A stretch of 17,268 nucleotides of DNA from Desulfobulbaceae bacterium (GTDB taxonomy: Bacteria; Desulfobacterota; Desulfobulbia; Desulfobulbales; Desulfocapsaceae), in contig JAUVON010000021.1 in assembly GCA_030599175.1 (NCBI GenBank), positions 1-17,268 of the forward strand, given 5' to 3'. Shown here piece by piece: positions 1-6,982 of the stretch; the stretch's first letter is position 1; every line of letters begins with the position of its first letter. The position numbers and the translations under genes are program-made. The notes beneath the pieces were generated by a model. The model saw only the letters and a list, made by a program, of their open reading frames with translations. It made no database searches and had not been told where the DNA came from.

Positions 1-423
1 GGCGGATTTACAAAAGGTCCCTGGCTGCAAAAAGAGTTGGCCCGGGAAAAGGCAAGGTTTCTTATTAAAGAATTTGATATTCGCCCTCCCGACCTGGCCA
101 TTTTTGCCTGGCAATTATCAGGTGGTAATCTTCAGAAAATGGTGCTTGCCCGTGAGTTTTATCGTAAACCGCGACTGATTGTGGCTGAGCAACCCACCCA
201 GGGGCTGGACATTGCTGCCACCGAAGACGTCTGGAATCTTTTGCTCACAGCCCGTGAACAGGCGGGAATTCTTCTGGTAACCGGGGATCTCAATGAGGCG
301 TTTGTCTTATCCGACAGGATCGGCGTAATGTATAACGGTAAAATCGTTGAGATCTTTGATACTGATAATAAGGAGAAGCTCGACCAGATTCCCCAGGTGA
401 TGGCAGGATTGGCAGTTTCGTGA
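1..423 (+). CDS. ABC transporter ATP-binding protein, C-terminal part (sugar/nucleoside type), 5' truncated
   Basis: The reading frame is open from base 1, so this is the 3' end of a gene that begins upstream of the window; the first visible Met or Leu is not a real start. The fragment shows the ABC signature LSGGNLQK and a Walker B region reading LIVAEQPTQGLD. The A/E-Q-P-T-x-GLD form is typical of the second ATPase domain of double-ATPase sugar or nucleoside importers (RbsA/MglA/YufO-like). The H-loop region reads TGDLNEAFVLSDR without the usual switch histidine, which is also normal for the second domain of this family. It would energise import of a ribose-, nucleoside- or purine-like solute, but the substrate cannot be told from this part. 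The next plus-strand gene starts 97 bp downstream. Confidence 0.85.
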   Translation, partial: GGFTKGPWLQKELAREKARFLIKEFDIRPPDLAIFAWQLSGGNLQKMVLAREFYRKPRLIVAEQPTQGLDIAATEDVWNLLLTAREQAGILLVTGDLNEAFVLSDRIGVMYNGKIVEIFDTDNKEKLDQIPQVMAGLAVS

Positions 424-520
424 TTCGCTTAAAGAATTATTGATTACGAGATAAAAGTAAGATAAGTTTGTTGGCAGTCAGCAGTTTACAGTTATCCTTA
501 TTCCAGGGAGCCCATACATT

Positions 521-2023
521 ATGAATAGCCCTTATAACCTGACCTTTTTTGATATCTATGAAAAAAATGCACTCTTTAGGGGTAGTTCCTGCGCAATTCG
601 CCGGGGGACTGAGGAGAGCACATATTCCGATCTTTTTCTGCAGACCGCAAGACTTGCCGGTGGCCTTAAAGACCTGAATCTTCCTGCCGGCAGCAGGATA
701 GCCGTACTCTGTAAAAATCATCCCGCTTTCTTCCACCTGTTTGGTGCGGCATCAGCTCTGAACCTTGTACTTGTTCTTATTAACAGACGATTAAGTGAGG
801 AGGAGGTATCCTATATCATAGAAGACACAACACCCTCTCTGATAATTTGCGACAATGAAATGGCTGATCAGGCCAGAGCACTTAATAACTCATTTTCATG
901 TCTTCAGCACTGTTATGTTGTTGACGAGAATGAGGGAGATTTCTCGAAGTTGTATAGTGGTACTCCTCTTAAAACTGCTTCATCATGTCGCCCGTCTGAT
1001 CCATTTGTGATCATCCATACAGCTGCAATGCTGGGCAAACCACGGGGGGCTGTCCTCGGTCAGGAGAATATTATCCTGGCAAATCAGCAGATTATCCACG
1101 CATACGGAATTGATGACAGTAAAGCTTATTTAAATATTTTACCATTATTTCATATCATGGGAGTCAATCTTGGTTTAGCTACCCTGCAAGCCGGCGGCAA
1201 AAACATAATAATGGAAAAATTTGATCCTCAAAAAACTTTGGAAATCATCGGGGATGAAAAAGTTACTTTGTTTGGATCATTTCCCCCTATAGTGGCAAAC
1301 CTTATAGACACTCTTGAAAAAGGTGATTTTGACCTTTCCAGTCTTGAGATAGTGGCTGGGTTGGATATGCCTGATACTGTAAAAAAATGGGAATCCTGCA
1401 CGGATTCCAAATTTTGGACCATGTATGGACAGACTGAGACGTCAGGCCTGATTACCTTTGGCGAATATTTTGCAAAATCAGGGTCAGCAGGTGCCATTTC
1501 ACCGCTTGTAAATATTAAAATTGCGGATGACTTGGATAACTTCCTGCCCGCCGGGGAAACCGGGGAAATTGTCGTCAGGGGGCCACTGGTTTTCCAGGGA
1601 TATTGGAATGGTGACGAATTGAATGAGTACACTTTTCGGGGAGGCTGGCATCACACCGGAGACCTCGGGATGATAGATTCTGATGGATTCTTATATTTTA
1701 AAGGTCGAAAAGCTGAAAAAGAACTCATTAAGCCGGGCGGGGAGAATGTCTTTCCGGCAGAGGTGGAAAAAGCTATCCTTGCGCATGAAGCAATTAAAGA
1801 AGTGTGCGTCTTCGGGGTACCCGACCCTAAATTTGGCGAAGGGGTAAAGGCAGTTTGCTCTCTGAGGTCGGGGTCTACCCTGACCAAAGATGATCTGATC
1901 AAGTTTTGCGGTTCTCTTATTGCCGGGTACAAGAAACCAAGATATGTTGAGTTCGTTGACGATCTGCCCAAGGGGGAAGACGGCGCAATTGACCGTGAAA
2001 AAATAAAGCTGGATTACCCTTGA
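521..2023 (+). CDS. AMP-binding acyl-CoA synthetase-like protein with degenerate catalytic motifs
   Basis: The 500-residue ORF covers a full ANL-superfamily adenylating enzyme. Visible motifs are a P-loop-equivalent at residues 166-178, MYGQTETSG at 301-309, HHTGDLGM at 377-384 and GRKAEKELIKPGGENVFP at 395-412. Two key motifs are abnormal. The A3 P-loop, normally TSGTTGxPKG, reads TAAMLGKPRG. The A10 motif, normally LPRTxxGKIDR, reads LPKGEDGAIDR, placing Ala489 where the adenylation lysine should be. The protein may therefore be a thioesterifying half-enzyme, a divergent ligase using another lysine (Lys494 and Lys496 are near), or an inactive paralogue. The ATG start has an AGGGAG Shine-Dalgarno about 10 bases upstream. 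The acyl substrate is unknown. It is followed by a palindromic repeat and a convergent stress-protein gene. Confidence 0.85.
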   Translation: MNSPYNLTFFDIYEKNALFRGSSCAIRRGTEESTYSDLFLQTARLAGGLKDLNLPAGSRIAVLCKNHPAFFHLFGAASALNLVLVLINRRLSEEEVSYIIEDTTPSLIICDNEMADQARALNNSFSCLQHCYVVDENEGDFSKLYSGTPLKTASSCRPSDPFVIIHTAAMLGKPRGAVLGQENIILANQQIIHAYGIDDSKAYLNILPLFHIMGVNLGLATLQAGGKNIIMEKFDPQKTLEIIGDEKVTLFGSFPPIVANLIDTLEKGDFDLSSLEIVAGLDMPDTVKKWESCTDSKFWTMYGQTETSGLITFGEYFAKSGSAGAISPLVNIKIADDLDNFLPAGETGEIVVRGPLVFQGYWNGDELNEYTFRGGWHHTGDLGMIDSDGFLYFKGRKAEKELIKPGGENVFPAEVEKAILAHEAIKEVCVFGVPDPKFGEGVKAVCSLRSGSTLTKDDLIKFCGSLIAGYKKPRYVEFVDDLPKGEDGAIDREKIKLDYP

Positions 2024-2080
2024 AGTAAATCTTCTCGACACCCTCACTCTTTAACCATTTCATGACAATCTTCTGTCAGA

Positions 2081-2203
2081 TTGATTCATAAAAAACTTCA
2101 TATACGAGGCGCGTAAATATCCTATTATTTCGGCGTACTAAGGTACGTCGTAATGATAGGATATTTATAGCAACGAAGGATATGGAGAGTTTTTAGGAAT
2201 CAA
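2081..2203. repeat. Palindromic intergenic repeat, copy 1
   Basis: This 123-bp imperfect palindrome lies between convergent genes. Its outer arms are TTGATTCATAAAAA at the left and, on the other strand at the right, TTGATTCCTAAAAA. The inner stem pairs AAATATCCTAT (2115-2125) perfectly with ATAGGATATTT (2156-2166), and GGCGTAC/GTACGTC sits near the tip. The right edge ends at the stop codon of the minus-strand stress-protein gene. A second copy lies at 6856-6982. No coding capacity is seen. It could act as a bidirectional terminator for the two flanking genes, or be a MITE- or REP-like element. Confidence 0.9.
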
Positions 2204-2599
2204 TCACTTTTTGACAGTGGTGACAGGGCAGGGAGCCTTCAAAATAACATATCGTGAGGTGGAGCCTAAAAGAATCTTCTCGACCCTGGATCTTTTCTTT
2301 ATACCAAGAAAGATATGGTCAATTTCATTGTCTTCAGCAAATTGGACAATATCTTCACCGGATGAAAGCCCTCTGACGCTTTGCTGCACATCGCATTGCA
2401 CTCCTGCATCTTCCATCATTTTTTTGGCAAAAACAAGACCTTCTTCTGCTTTTCTGATGTCGGATGCCTTCTCAGATGAGCCTCCCTCAAGCGAGGTGAT
2501 GACATAGACAAAAGCATTGTATGTTTTTGCATAATCCCTGGCGAGGGACAGTGCTGTTGCGCCTACTTCTCCACCATTATATCCAACCAGTATCTTCAC
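2204..2599 (-). CDS. Universal stress protein, UspA family
   Basis: The 131-residue protein has the usual length of a single-domain universal stress protein. It opens with the typical beta strand KILVGYNGG and ends with the nucleotide-loop region GIKKRSRVEKILLGSTS followed by VILKAPCPV. The ATP-binding consensus G-x2-G-x9-G(S/T) is only partly kept: the second glycine is Lys, so ATP binding is uncertain. The start codon is GTG at 2599, supported by AGGAG six bases upstream. It begins 22 bp after the LivF-type ATPase and is probably the last gene of the transporter operon. Stress-protein genes often sit beside solute transporters, where a regulatory role is suspected; any such role here is inferred. 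Confidence 0.88.
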   Translation of the reverse strand: MKILVGYNGGEVGATALSLARDYAKTYNAFVYVITSLEGGSSEKASDIRKAEEGLVFAKKMMEDAGVQCDVQQSVRGLSSGEDIVQFAEDNEIDHIFLGIKKRSRVEKILLGSTSRYVILKAPCPVTTVKK

Positions 2600-2621
2600 A
2601 ATGAACTCCTGAGTTCTCAGT

Positions 2622-3428
2622 TTACATCCAGCGTTTACGTCGTTTATATGATTTTACATCTTTAAAGGATTTTCTGCCACCTCCCTGTGTAATTCCCATA
2701 TAAAATTCCTTAACATCGGGGTTGTCCTGCAGTTCTTCAGATGGACCTTCCATTACAATTTTACCGGATTCCATGATATAGGCATAATCAGATACGGCTA
2801 AAGCGACTTTGGCATTTTGCTCAACAACCAGTATGGTTGTATCAAGTTCTTTGTTAATGAGTTTTATATTATCAAAGATTTCTTTTACCAGTAAGGGGGC
2901 AAGGCCAAGGGACGGCTCATCCAGCATCAGCATTTTAGGAGCAGCCATCAATGCCCTTGCTATGGCGATCATCTGCTGTTCACCGCCGGAGCTGTACCCT
3001 GCCATTCGATTGGTTACTTTTGAAAGCCTTGGGAAATGTTTATACATCATTTCATTGTCTTCACGGATTTTTCTGGCCCCGTCTTTTCTGGTTATGGAAC
3101 CGACCAGGATATTCTCATTCACGGTCAGGTGTTTGAAAACACGCCTGCCTTCAGGAACCATAACGGATCCTAATTTTACAACATCCGTCCCAAGCATTTT
3201 TGTTGTATCCGTACCGTCAAATTTTATATAACCTTCCTTTATGGCACCGTTTTCCGGTTTTAGGAGACCGCTGATGGCTCTTAGTGTGGTAGTTTTGCCT
3301 GCACCGTTTGTGCCGAGCAAAGCGACAATACTTCCCTCGGGGACGCTGAGGCTGACACCACGCAGAACCTGAATGATATCATTATAGACAACTTCAATAT
3401 TATTGACTTCAAGCAGATTGTTTTCCAT
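2622..3428 (-). CDS. livF: Branched-chain amino acid-type ABC transporter ATPase, LivF-like, with basic C-terminal tail
   Basis: The 268-residue cytoplasmic ATPase belongs to the LivF family of the HAAT importers. Walker A GTNGAGKT is at residues 39-46, the Q-loop equivalent at about 90-94, signature SSGGEQQ at 146-152 and Walker B MLMLDEP at 166-172. VVEQNAK occupies the H-loop site, with Gln in place of His as usual in LivF. The protein is about 30 residues longer than a typical LivF because of a basic tail containing KSFKDVKSYKRRKRW. It would pair with the LivG-type ATPase at 8901-9662 and the two permeases to power uptake. The ATG at 3428 has only a weak Shine-Dalgarno, AAAGAAAG. A perfect hairpin separates it from the upstream binding-protein gene. 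Confidence 0.92.
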   Translation of the reverse strand: MENNLLEVNNIEVVYNDIIQVLRGVSLSVPEGSIVALLGTNGAGKTTTLRAISGLLKPENGAIKEGYIKFDGTDTTKMLGTDVVKLGSVMVPEGRRVFKHLTVNENILVGSITRKDGARKIREDNEMMYKHFPRLSKVTNRMAGYSSGGEQQMIAIARALMAAPKMLMLDEPSLGLAPLLVKEIFDNIKLINKELDTTILVVEQNAKVALAVSDYAYIMESGKIVMEGPSEELQDNPDVKEFYMGITQGGGRKSFKDVKSYKRRKRWM

Positions 3429-3448
3429 ATGGCTTTCTTTGTTTTCGT

Positions 3449-3488
3449 CTTAACCTGCCGAAAACAGTATGGTTTCCGGCAGGTTAAG
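3449..3488 (-). promoter_or_regulatory. Perfect 12-bp stem-loop between binding-protein and LivF genes
   Basis: CTTAACCTGCCG (3449-3460) is exactly complementary to CGGCAGGTTAAG (3477-3488). Three further A-T pairs extend into the loop past a one-base bulge. Neither side is followed by a run of T, so it does not look like a simple intrinsic terminator. Between a binding-protein gene and a downstream ATPase gene, such a stem could stabilise the upstream mRNA against 3' decay and keep binding-protein levels high. That role is inferred from position. Confidence 0.7.
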
Positions 3489-3512
3489 GTTCATCGTAGT
3501 CAAGAGTTGAAT

Positions 3513-4745
3513 TTACTTGATTTTTGTCATGTATTCAGACTGGATAGGCTCACCGACCTTCTTGAATGCACCATCCTGTACACTGTAAATCTGCAGCGCA
3601 TCAACACCAGCACGGTCAGTTTCTGAATAGGTTACAGGTCCTATGGTGGTATATGGTGAATAACTATTTTTACCATTCATACCATTCAGGGTTTTGTAAA
3701 GGTTTTCTTTATTGATCTCAAGACCGGCATCCTTAGCCCTCTTGATGGCTTCCGTTGCTACCTGGGCTACCATGATTCCTGCCGCATAATTATGGGAGTT
3801 TGCTGCTTTATCATCCCGACCATACTTTTTGGCCAGGGCAAGTTGTTTTGTGGTTCCTTCATTCTTTTCCGAAGTCAGGTTAAAGGAGCAGGTCCAGACA
3901 TATCCTTTACAGGCGTCGCCGGCGAGGGCAATCAAATCATTTCCGCCGGTATAATGAACTCCGAGAAAAGTCAGTTTCCCTGCTTCGCCGTAAGAACCGG
4001 CGGTAAGACCAAGACGTGCTGAGTCTTTAAGCATTGTTGCAACAGGAGACTGTACTGTATGGCTGAGAACATACTGAACGTCTTTACTCATCAACCTTTT
4101 AAGCATGGCTGAGTTATCAAGATCTTTACCATGTTCAACTACTTCAACAATCTCCATGTTCAAACCTGCCGCAACCGCTTTTTTAGCATCATCAACAGGT
4201 CCCCGGCCAAATGCTGACGGATGGATAAACATGGCAACTTTCGCTTTTCCTTCTCCTTTGTGATTTTTTACAACGTACTCAGACAGGGCAACCAGCTGTT
4301 CCGAATAGGATGCTACCGGCAGGAAGATATAGTTTGAATCATCCAGGTTTCCAGCATGGTAGGAAGCAGGAAGGACAGCAATTTTCTCTTCCTCAAAATC
4401 CCTTTTCAAGCCCAGGGTGCTGCCTGTTGAATAGTTGAGATACATGACAATGCCATCGTCAAGATACTCTTCAAAGTTTCTTTTAGTGATATCAGTTTTA
4501 TACTGATCATCCCTGATGGTACAGTCGATGGTGTCATCACCCAGCATTTTTGTTTCATTTACAAATTTAAAATAATCTTCAGTACCCTTGGCGTATGGGT
4601 TGCCTGCATCCGATGTCGGTCCGGTAATGGCAAGGGACATACCAAGTTTGTAAACCTTTCCACCTGCATTTGCTGTTGCGGTAAATGCAAACATTACGGC
4701 AAGAACCAGTAATGCGTTTAGGAACAAGACGTTTTTGTTTTTCAT
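3513..4745 (-). CDS. Periplasmic substrate-binding protein of a HAAT/Liv-type ABC transporter
   Basis: From the ATG at 4745 the protein has 410 residues. That start is chosen because GGAGGAGAAG precedes it closely and because it opens a clean signal peptide: MKNKN, a hydrophobic stretch of about 17 residues, then TATANA before Gly-Gly. The frame stays open upstream as far as 4889, but that would place 48 non-signal residues first and run towards the permease gene. The mature part starts YKLGMSLAITGPTSDAG, typical of the type I periplasmic fold of LivK-like receptors (Peripla_BP_6), and continues through two lobes of normal total length. It would capture the imported solute outside the membrane. 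Its ligand cannot be read from sequence. The neighbouring acyl-CoA synthetase hints at a carboxylic acid rather than an amino acid. Confidence 0.9.
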   Translation of the reverse strand: MKNKNVLFLNALLVLAVMFAFTATANAGGKVYKLGMSLAITGPTSDAGNPYAKGTEDYFKFVNETKMLGDDTIDCTIRDDQYKTDITKRNFEEYLDDGIVMYLNYSTGSTLGLKRDFEEEKIAVLPASYHAGNLDDSNYIFLPVASYSEQLVALSEYVVKNHKGEGKAKVAMFIHPSAFGRGPVDDAKKAVAAGLNMEIVEVVEHGKDLDNSAMLKRLMSKDVQYVLSHTVQSPVATMLKDSARLGLTAGSYGEAGKLTFLGVHYTGGNDLIALAGDACKGYVWTCSFNLTSEKNEGTTKQLALAKKYGRDDKAANSHNYAAGIMVAQVATEAIKRAKDAGLEINKENLYKTLNGMNGKNSYSPYTTIGPVTYSETDRAGVDALQIYSVQDGAFKKVGEPIQSEYMTKIK

Positions 4746-4815
4746 GTTTCTTCTCCTCCAGAGTTTTGGGTTAGCTGCTGCATTTGTAACCAAAATATAT
4801 TGAGGTAAATCTACC

Positions 4816-5910
4816 TTAATACCGGAATGGCCACTTCTTGGTATACGATTTGGCGATTCTCCACCAGTTTGCAATTCCCCTTGGTTCAAACATTAAAAAG
4901 AGTACAATAACCAGACCAAAGGTGAAAGGTTTCAGCGCTGTCGCAAGATTCATGCTTGACGGCAGGTATTGTCCTGCAAGTTCAGCAAGACTCTCAACTT
5001 GCAGATCGAGAAATTTAATGGCGACCGGCCCCCAGAAACACCCGTTCAATGTTCCCAGTCCTCCGACAATGGCCATAGCCAGGTAGCCAATGGATTCATG
5101 AAGGGTAAAGGATTCAAATCCCACGCCTCTATAGAGGTAGGCGTGCAGAGCACCTGCCACTCCTGCAAAAAAACCTGATAAAGCAAAGGCATACACCTTG
5201 GTGAGTCCGGGGTTCATTCCCATGGCATCTGCGGCCCGGTCATTGTCTCTAACGGCGATAAGGGATCTGCCATATCTGGTTTTAAGCAGGTTCCTGATGC
5301 CAAATCCCAGGATGACTACAACAGTTAGAATGACAAAATACCAGAACACATAATGATCCTTTCGTCCAACTTTTCCGGTAAACCAGAAAACCCGGCCGAC
5401 AAAAATGGTCTGCCCCTGGTTGAAAAATGACATAAAATTGATGACCCATTGGAAAATCATCTGAAATGAGAGGGTGGCGATGGCAAGGTAAAGGTGCTTC
5501 AACCTCAGTGCCGGTAAACCGACAATTGCGCCAAATATCGCCCCCATGAAACCGCTGAAGATGATCAGCAATGGCCAGAAATGGGTAATTATAATATGAG
5601 AATCACCGATTGTCCGGCAGAAAGATGCGACAGTGTAGGCACCTATGCCGACGAAAGCTGCATGGCCTATAGAGATGAGGCCTGCAAATCCGGTGACAAG
5701 ATTCAGACCCATGACAGCCACAATAGCGATGAGAATATTATCAATCACCAGCATGGATTTGTTGCTCAGTTCAAACAGCAGGGGCCAGCCAAAGAGAAGA
5801 ACGAGAAACAGAGTAAAAAATGACTGGTCCAGATTTGTAAGAAATGTCCTCTGTTCCTGTTTGTAAGTAGTAAAGAAATTTCCTGTTGCTAACCATTTAT
5901 TTGCTGACAT
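4816..5910 (-). CDS. livM: Branched-chain amino acid-type ABC transporter permease, LivM-like
   Basis: The 364-residue, highly hydrophobic protein has the LivM pattern. A cytoplasmic N-terminus of about 30 residues is followed by many membrane segments. LNLVTGFAGLISIGHAAFVGIGAY is the conserved early region, and TRYGRSLIAVRDNDRAADAMGMN is the cytoplasmic coupling loop that contacts the ATPases. GGLGTLNGCFWGP and MFEPRGIANWW are further conserved late motifs. The ATG at 5910 lies 3 bases after the stop of the LivH gene, which suggests translational coupling; GAGCGAG in the end of that gene may serve as its ribosome site. It forms the membrane channel with LivH. Confidence 0.93.
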   Translation of the reverse strand: MSANKWLATGNFFTTYKQEQRTFLTNLDQSFFTLFLVLLFGWPLLFELSNKSMLVIDNILIAIVAVMGLNLVTGFAGLISIGHAAFVGIGAYTVASFCRTIGDSHIIITHFWPLLIIFSGFMGAIFGAIVGLPALRLKHLYLAIATLSFQMIFQWVINFMSFFNQGQTIFVGRVFWFTGKVGRKDHYVFWYFVILTVVVILGFGIRNLLKTRYGRSLIAVRDNDRAADAMGMNPGLTKVYAFALSGFFAGVAGALHAYLYRGVGFESFTLHESIGYLAMAIVGGLGTLNGCFWGPVAIKFLDLQVESLAELAGQYLPSSMNLATALKPFTFGLVIVLFLMFEPRGIANWWRIAKSYTKKWPFRY

Positions 5911-5913
5911 AGA

Positions 5914-6807
5914 TTACACTCGCTCAATTTCGTGAACTCCAAATAACCCATGGGGTTTAAATAGAAGTATAATTAATAAAATAATATAGGGCATAACATC
6001 ACCCGTTCCATTCAAACCCCAATTTCCATCAAGATATCCACTGGCAAACTGCTGGATCAGTCCCATGATGATTCCGGCAACGACTGCCCCGAGGATTGAA
6101 TCAAGCCCACCAAGAATAACCACAGGAAATACAATTATTCCAAATGAATGCAAGGTGTCAAAATTCAGTCCTGTAATGTTACCGATAATACATCCAGCCG
6201 CAGCAGCAGACAGTCCTGCCGTTGCCCAGGCGAGTCCAAACACCCTCGGTACGGAGATACCCACAGACATAGCCCCAAACTGGTCGTCAGACACGGCCCT
6301 CATGGATATTCCAACGGTGGACTTTTTAAAAAACCAGGAGAACCCGCCAATTAAGAGAAAGGTTATTATAACCCCAGAAAGCTGTGTCCAGGAAATGGAG
6401 ACACCGCCAAGAGTCAGTGGTGCCTGGGGAAGAAATTGAGGAAAAGAGTAATTCTCGGTGCCAAACGGAGTCAGATAAATCAAGCCGTCAATAATCGACC
6501 CTAAGCCGATTGTGACCATAATAACCGAAATTATGGGCTCACCAATAAGACGTCGCAGGAAAATCCTTTCAACACTCATGGCAAGAAAAAAAGTGATGAC
6601 CATACTTGCCAGAAAAGAGAAGAAAATTGGTATCCCTACCGTTACAGTCAAAAAATAGGTGATGAAAGCACCTGCCGCAATAATTTGTCCATGGGCAAAG
6701 TTTGCAACCCGGCTGGATTTATAAACCAGTACAAGGCCCAGAGCCGCCAGCGCATAAATTGATCCCACCACCACACCGCTTACCACAATTTGAAAAAAAT
6801 AACTCAT
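5914..6807 (-). CDS. livH: Branched-chain amino acid-type ABC transporter permease, LivH-like
   Basis: The 297-residue integral membrane protein has the LivH signature features. The N-terminal region GVVVGSIYALAALGLVLVYKSSRVANFAHG is near diagnostic for LivH. AVSDDQFGAMSVGISVPRVFGLAW is the coupling loop, and VVILGGLDSILGAVVAG is a conserved late helix. ATG at 6807 is preceded by GGAGTCTG, a good ribosome site. It ends 3 bases before the LivM start. Upstream lie 162 bases holding the second palindromic repeat, separating it from the acyl-CoA synthetase of the same cluster, so transcription into livH may be modulated there. Confidence 0.93.
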   Translation of the reverse strand: MSYFFQIVVSGVVVGSIYALAALGLVLVYKSSRVANFAHGQIIAAGAFITYFLTVTVGIPIFFSFLASMVITFFLAMSVERIFLRRLIGEPIISVIMVTIGLGSIIDGLIYLTPFGTENYSFPQFLPQAPLTLGGVSISWTQLSGVIITFLLIGGFSWFFKKSTVGISMRAVSDDQFGAMSVGISVPRVFGLAWATAGLSAAAAGCIIGNITGLNFDTLHSFGIIVFPVVILGGLDSILGAVVAGIIMGLIQQFASGYLDGNWGLNGTGDVMPYIILLIILLFKPHGLFGVHEIERV

Positions 6808-6855
6808 CAGACTCCTTCCACTGTATAATGGTTTCTCTTAAAACCTGATTTGTCA

Positions 6856-6982
6856 GATGGGTTTGTAAAAAACTTTATATCCGAGGCGCGTAAATTTTCT
6901 ATTATTTTGGCGTACTTTAGTACGTCGCAATGATAAAAAATTTATAGCAACGAAGTATATGAAGGAATTTTACGAATCCATC
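6856..6982. repeat. Palindromic intergenic repeat, copy 2
   Basis: This 127-bp imperfect palindrome matches the element at 2081-2203 along its whole length, including shared blocks GAGGCGCGTAAAT, GGCGTACT, GTACGTCG and TTTATAGCAACGAAG. Inner arms are AAATTTTCTAT (6892-6902) and ATAAAAAATTT (6933-6943). Two base-pair positions differ from copy 1 on both sides so that pairing is kept. The right edge supplies the final codons (Met-Asp-Ser) and the stop of the acyl-CoA synthetase gene. It separates that gene from livH and may cause partial termination or mRNA processing. Confidence 0.9.

Noticed and set aside
1228..2047. Three minus-strand frames opposite the first AMP-binding protein
   Set aside because: They overlap one another and the real gene, and their translations show no family features.
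3429..3626. Small plus-strand frame over the hairpin between binding protein and LivF
   Set aside because: It runs antisense into the binding-protein gene, and its open frame is explained by the palindrome and the complementary coding sequence.
4746..4889. 48-codon N-terminal extension of the binding protein
   Set aside because: The signal peptide and a strong ribosome site place the start at 4745.
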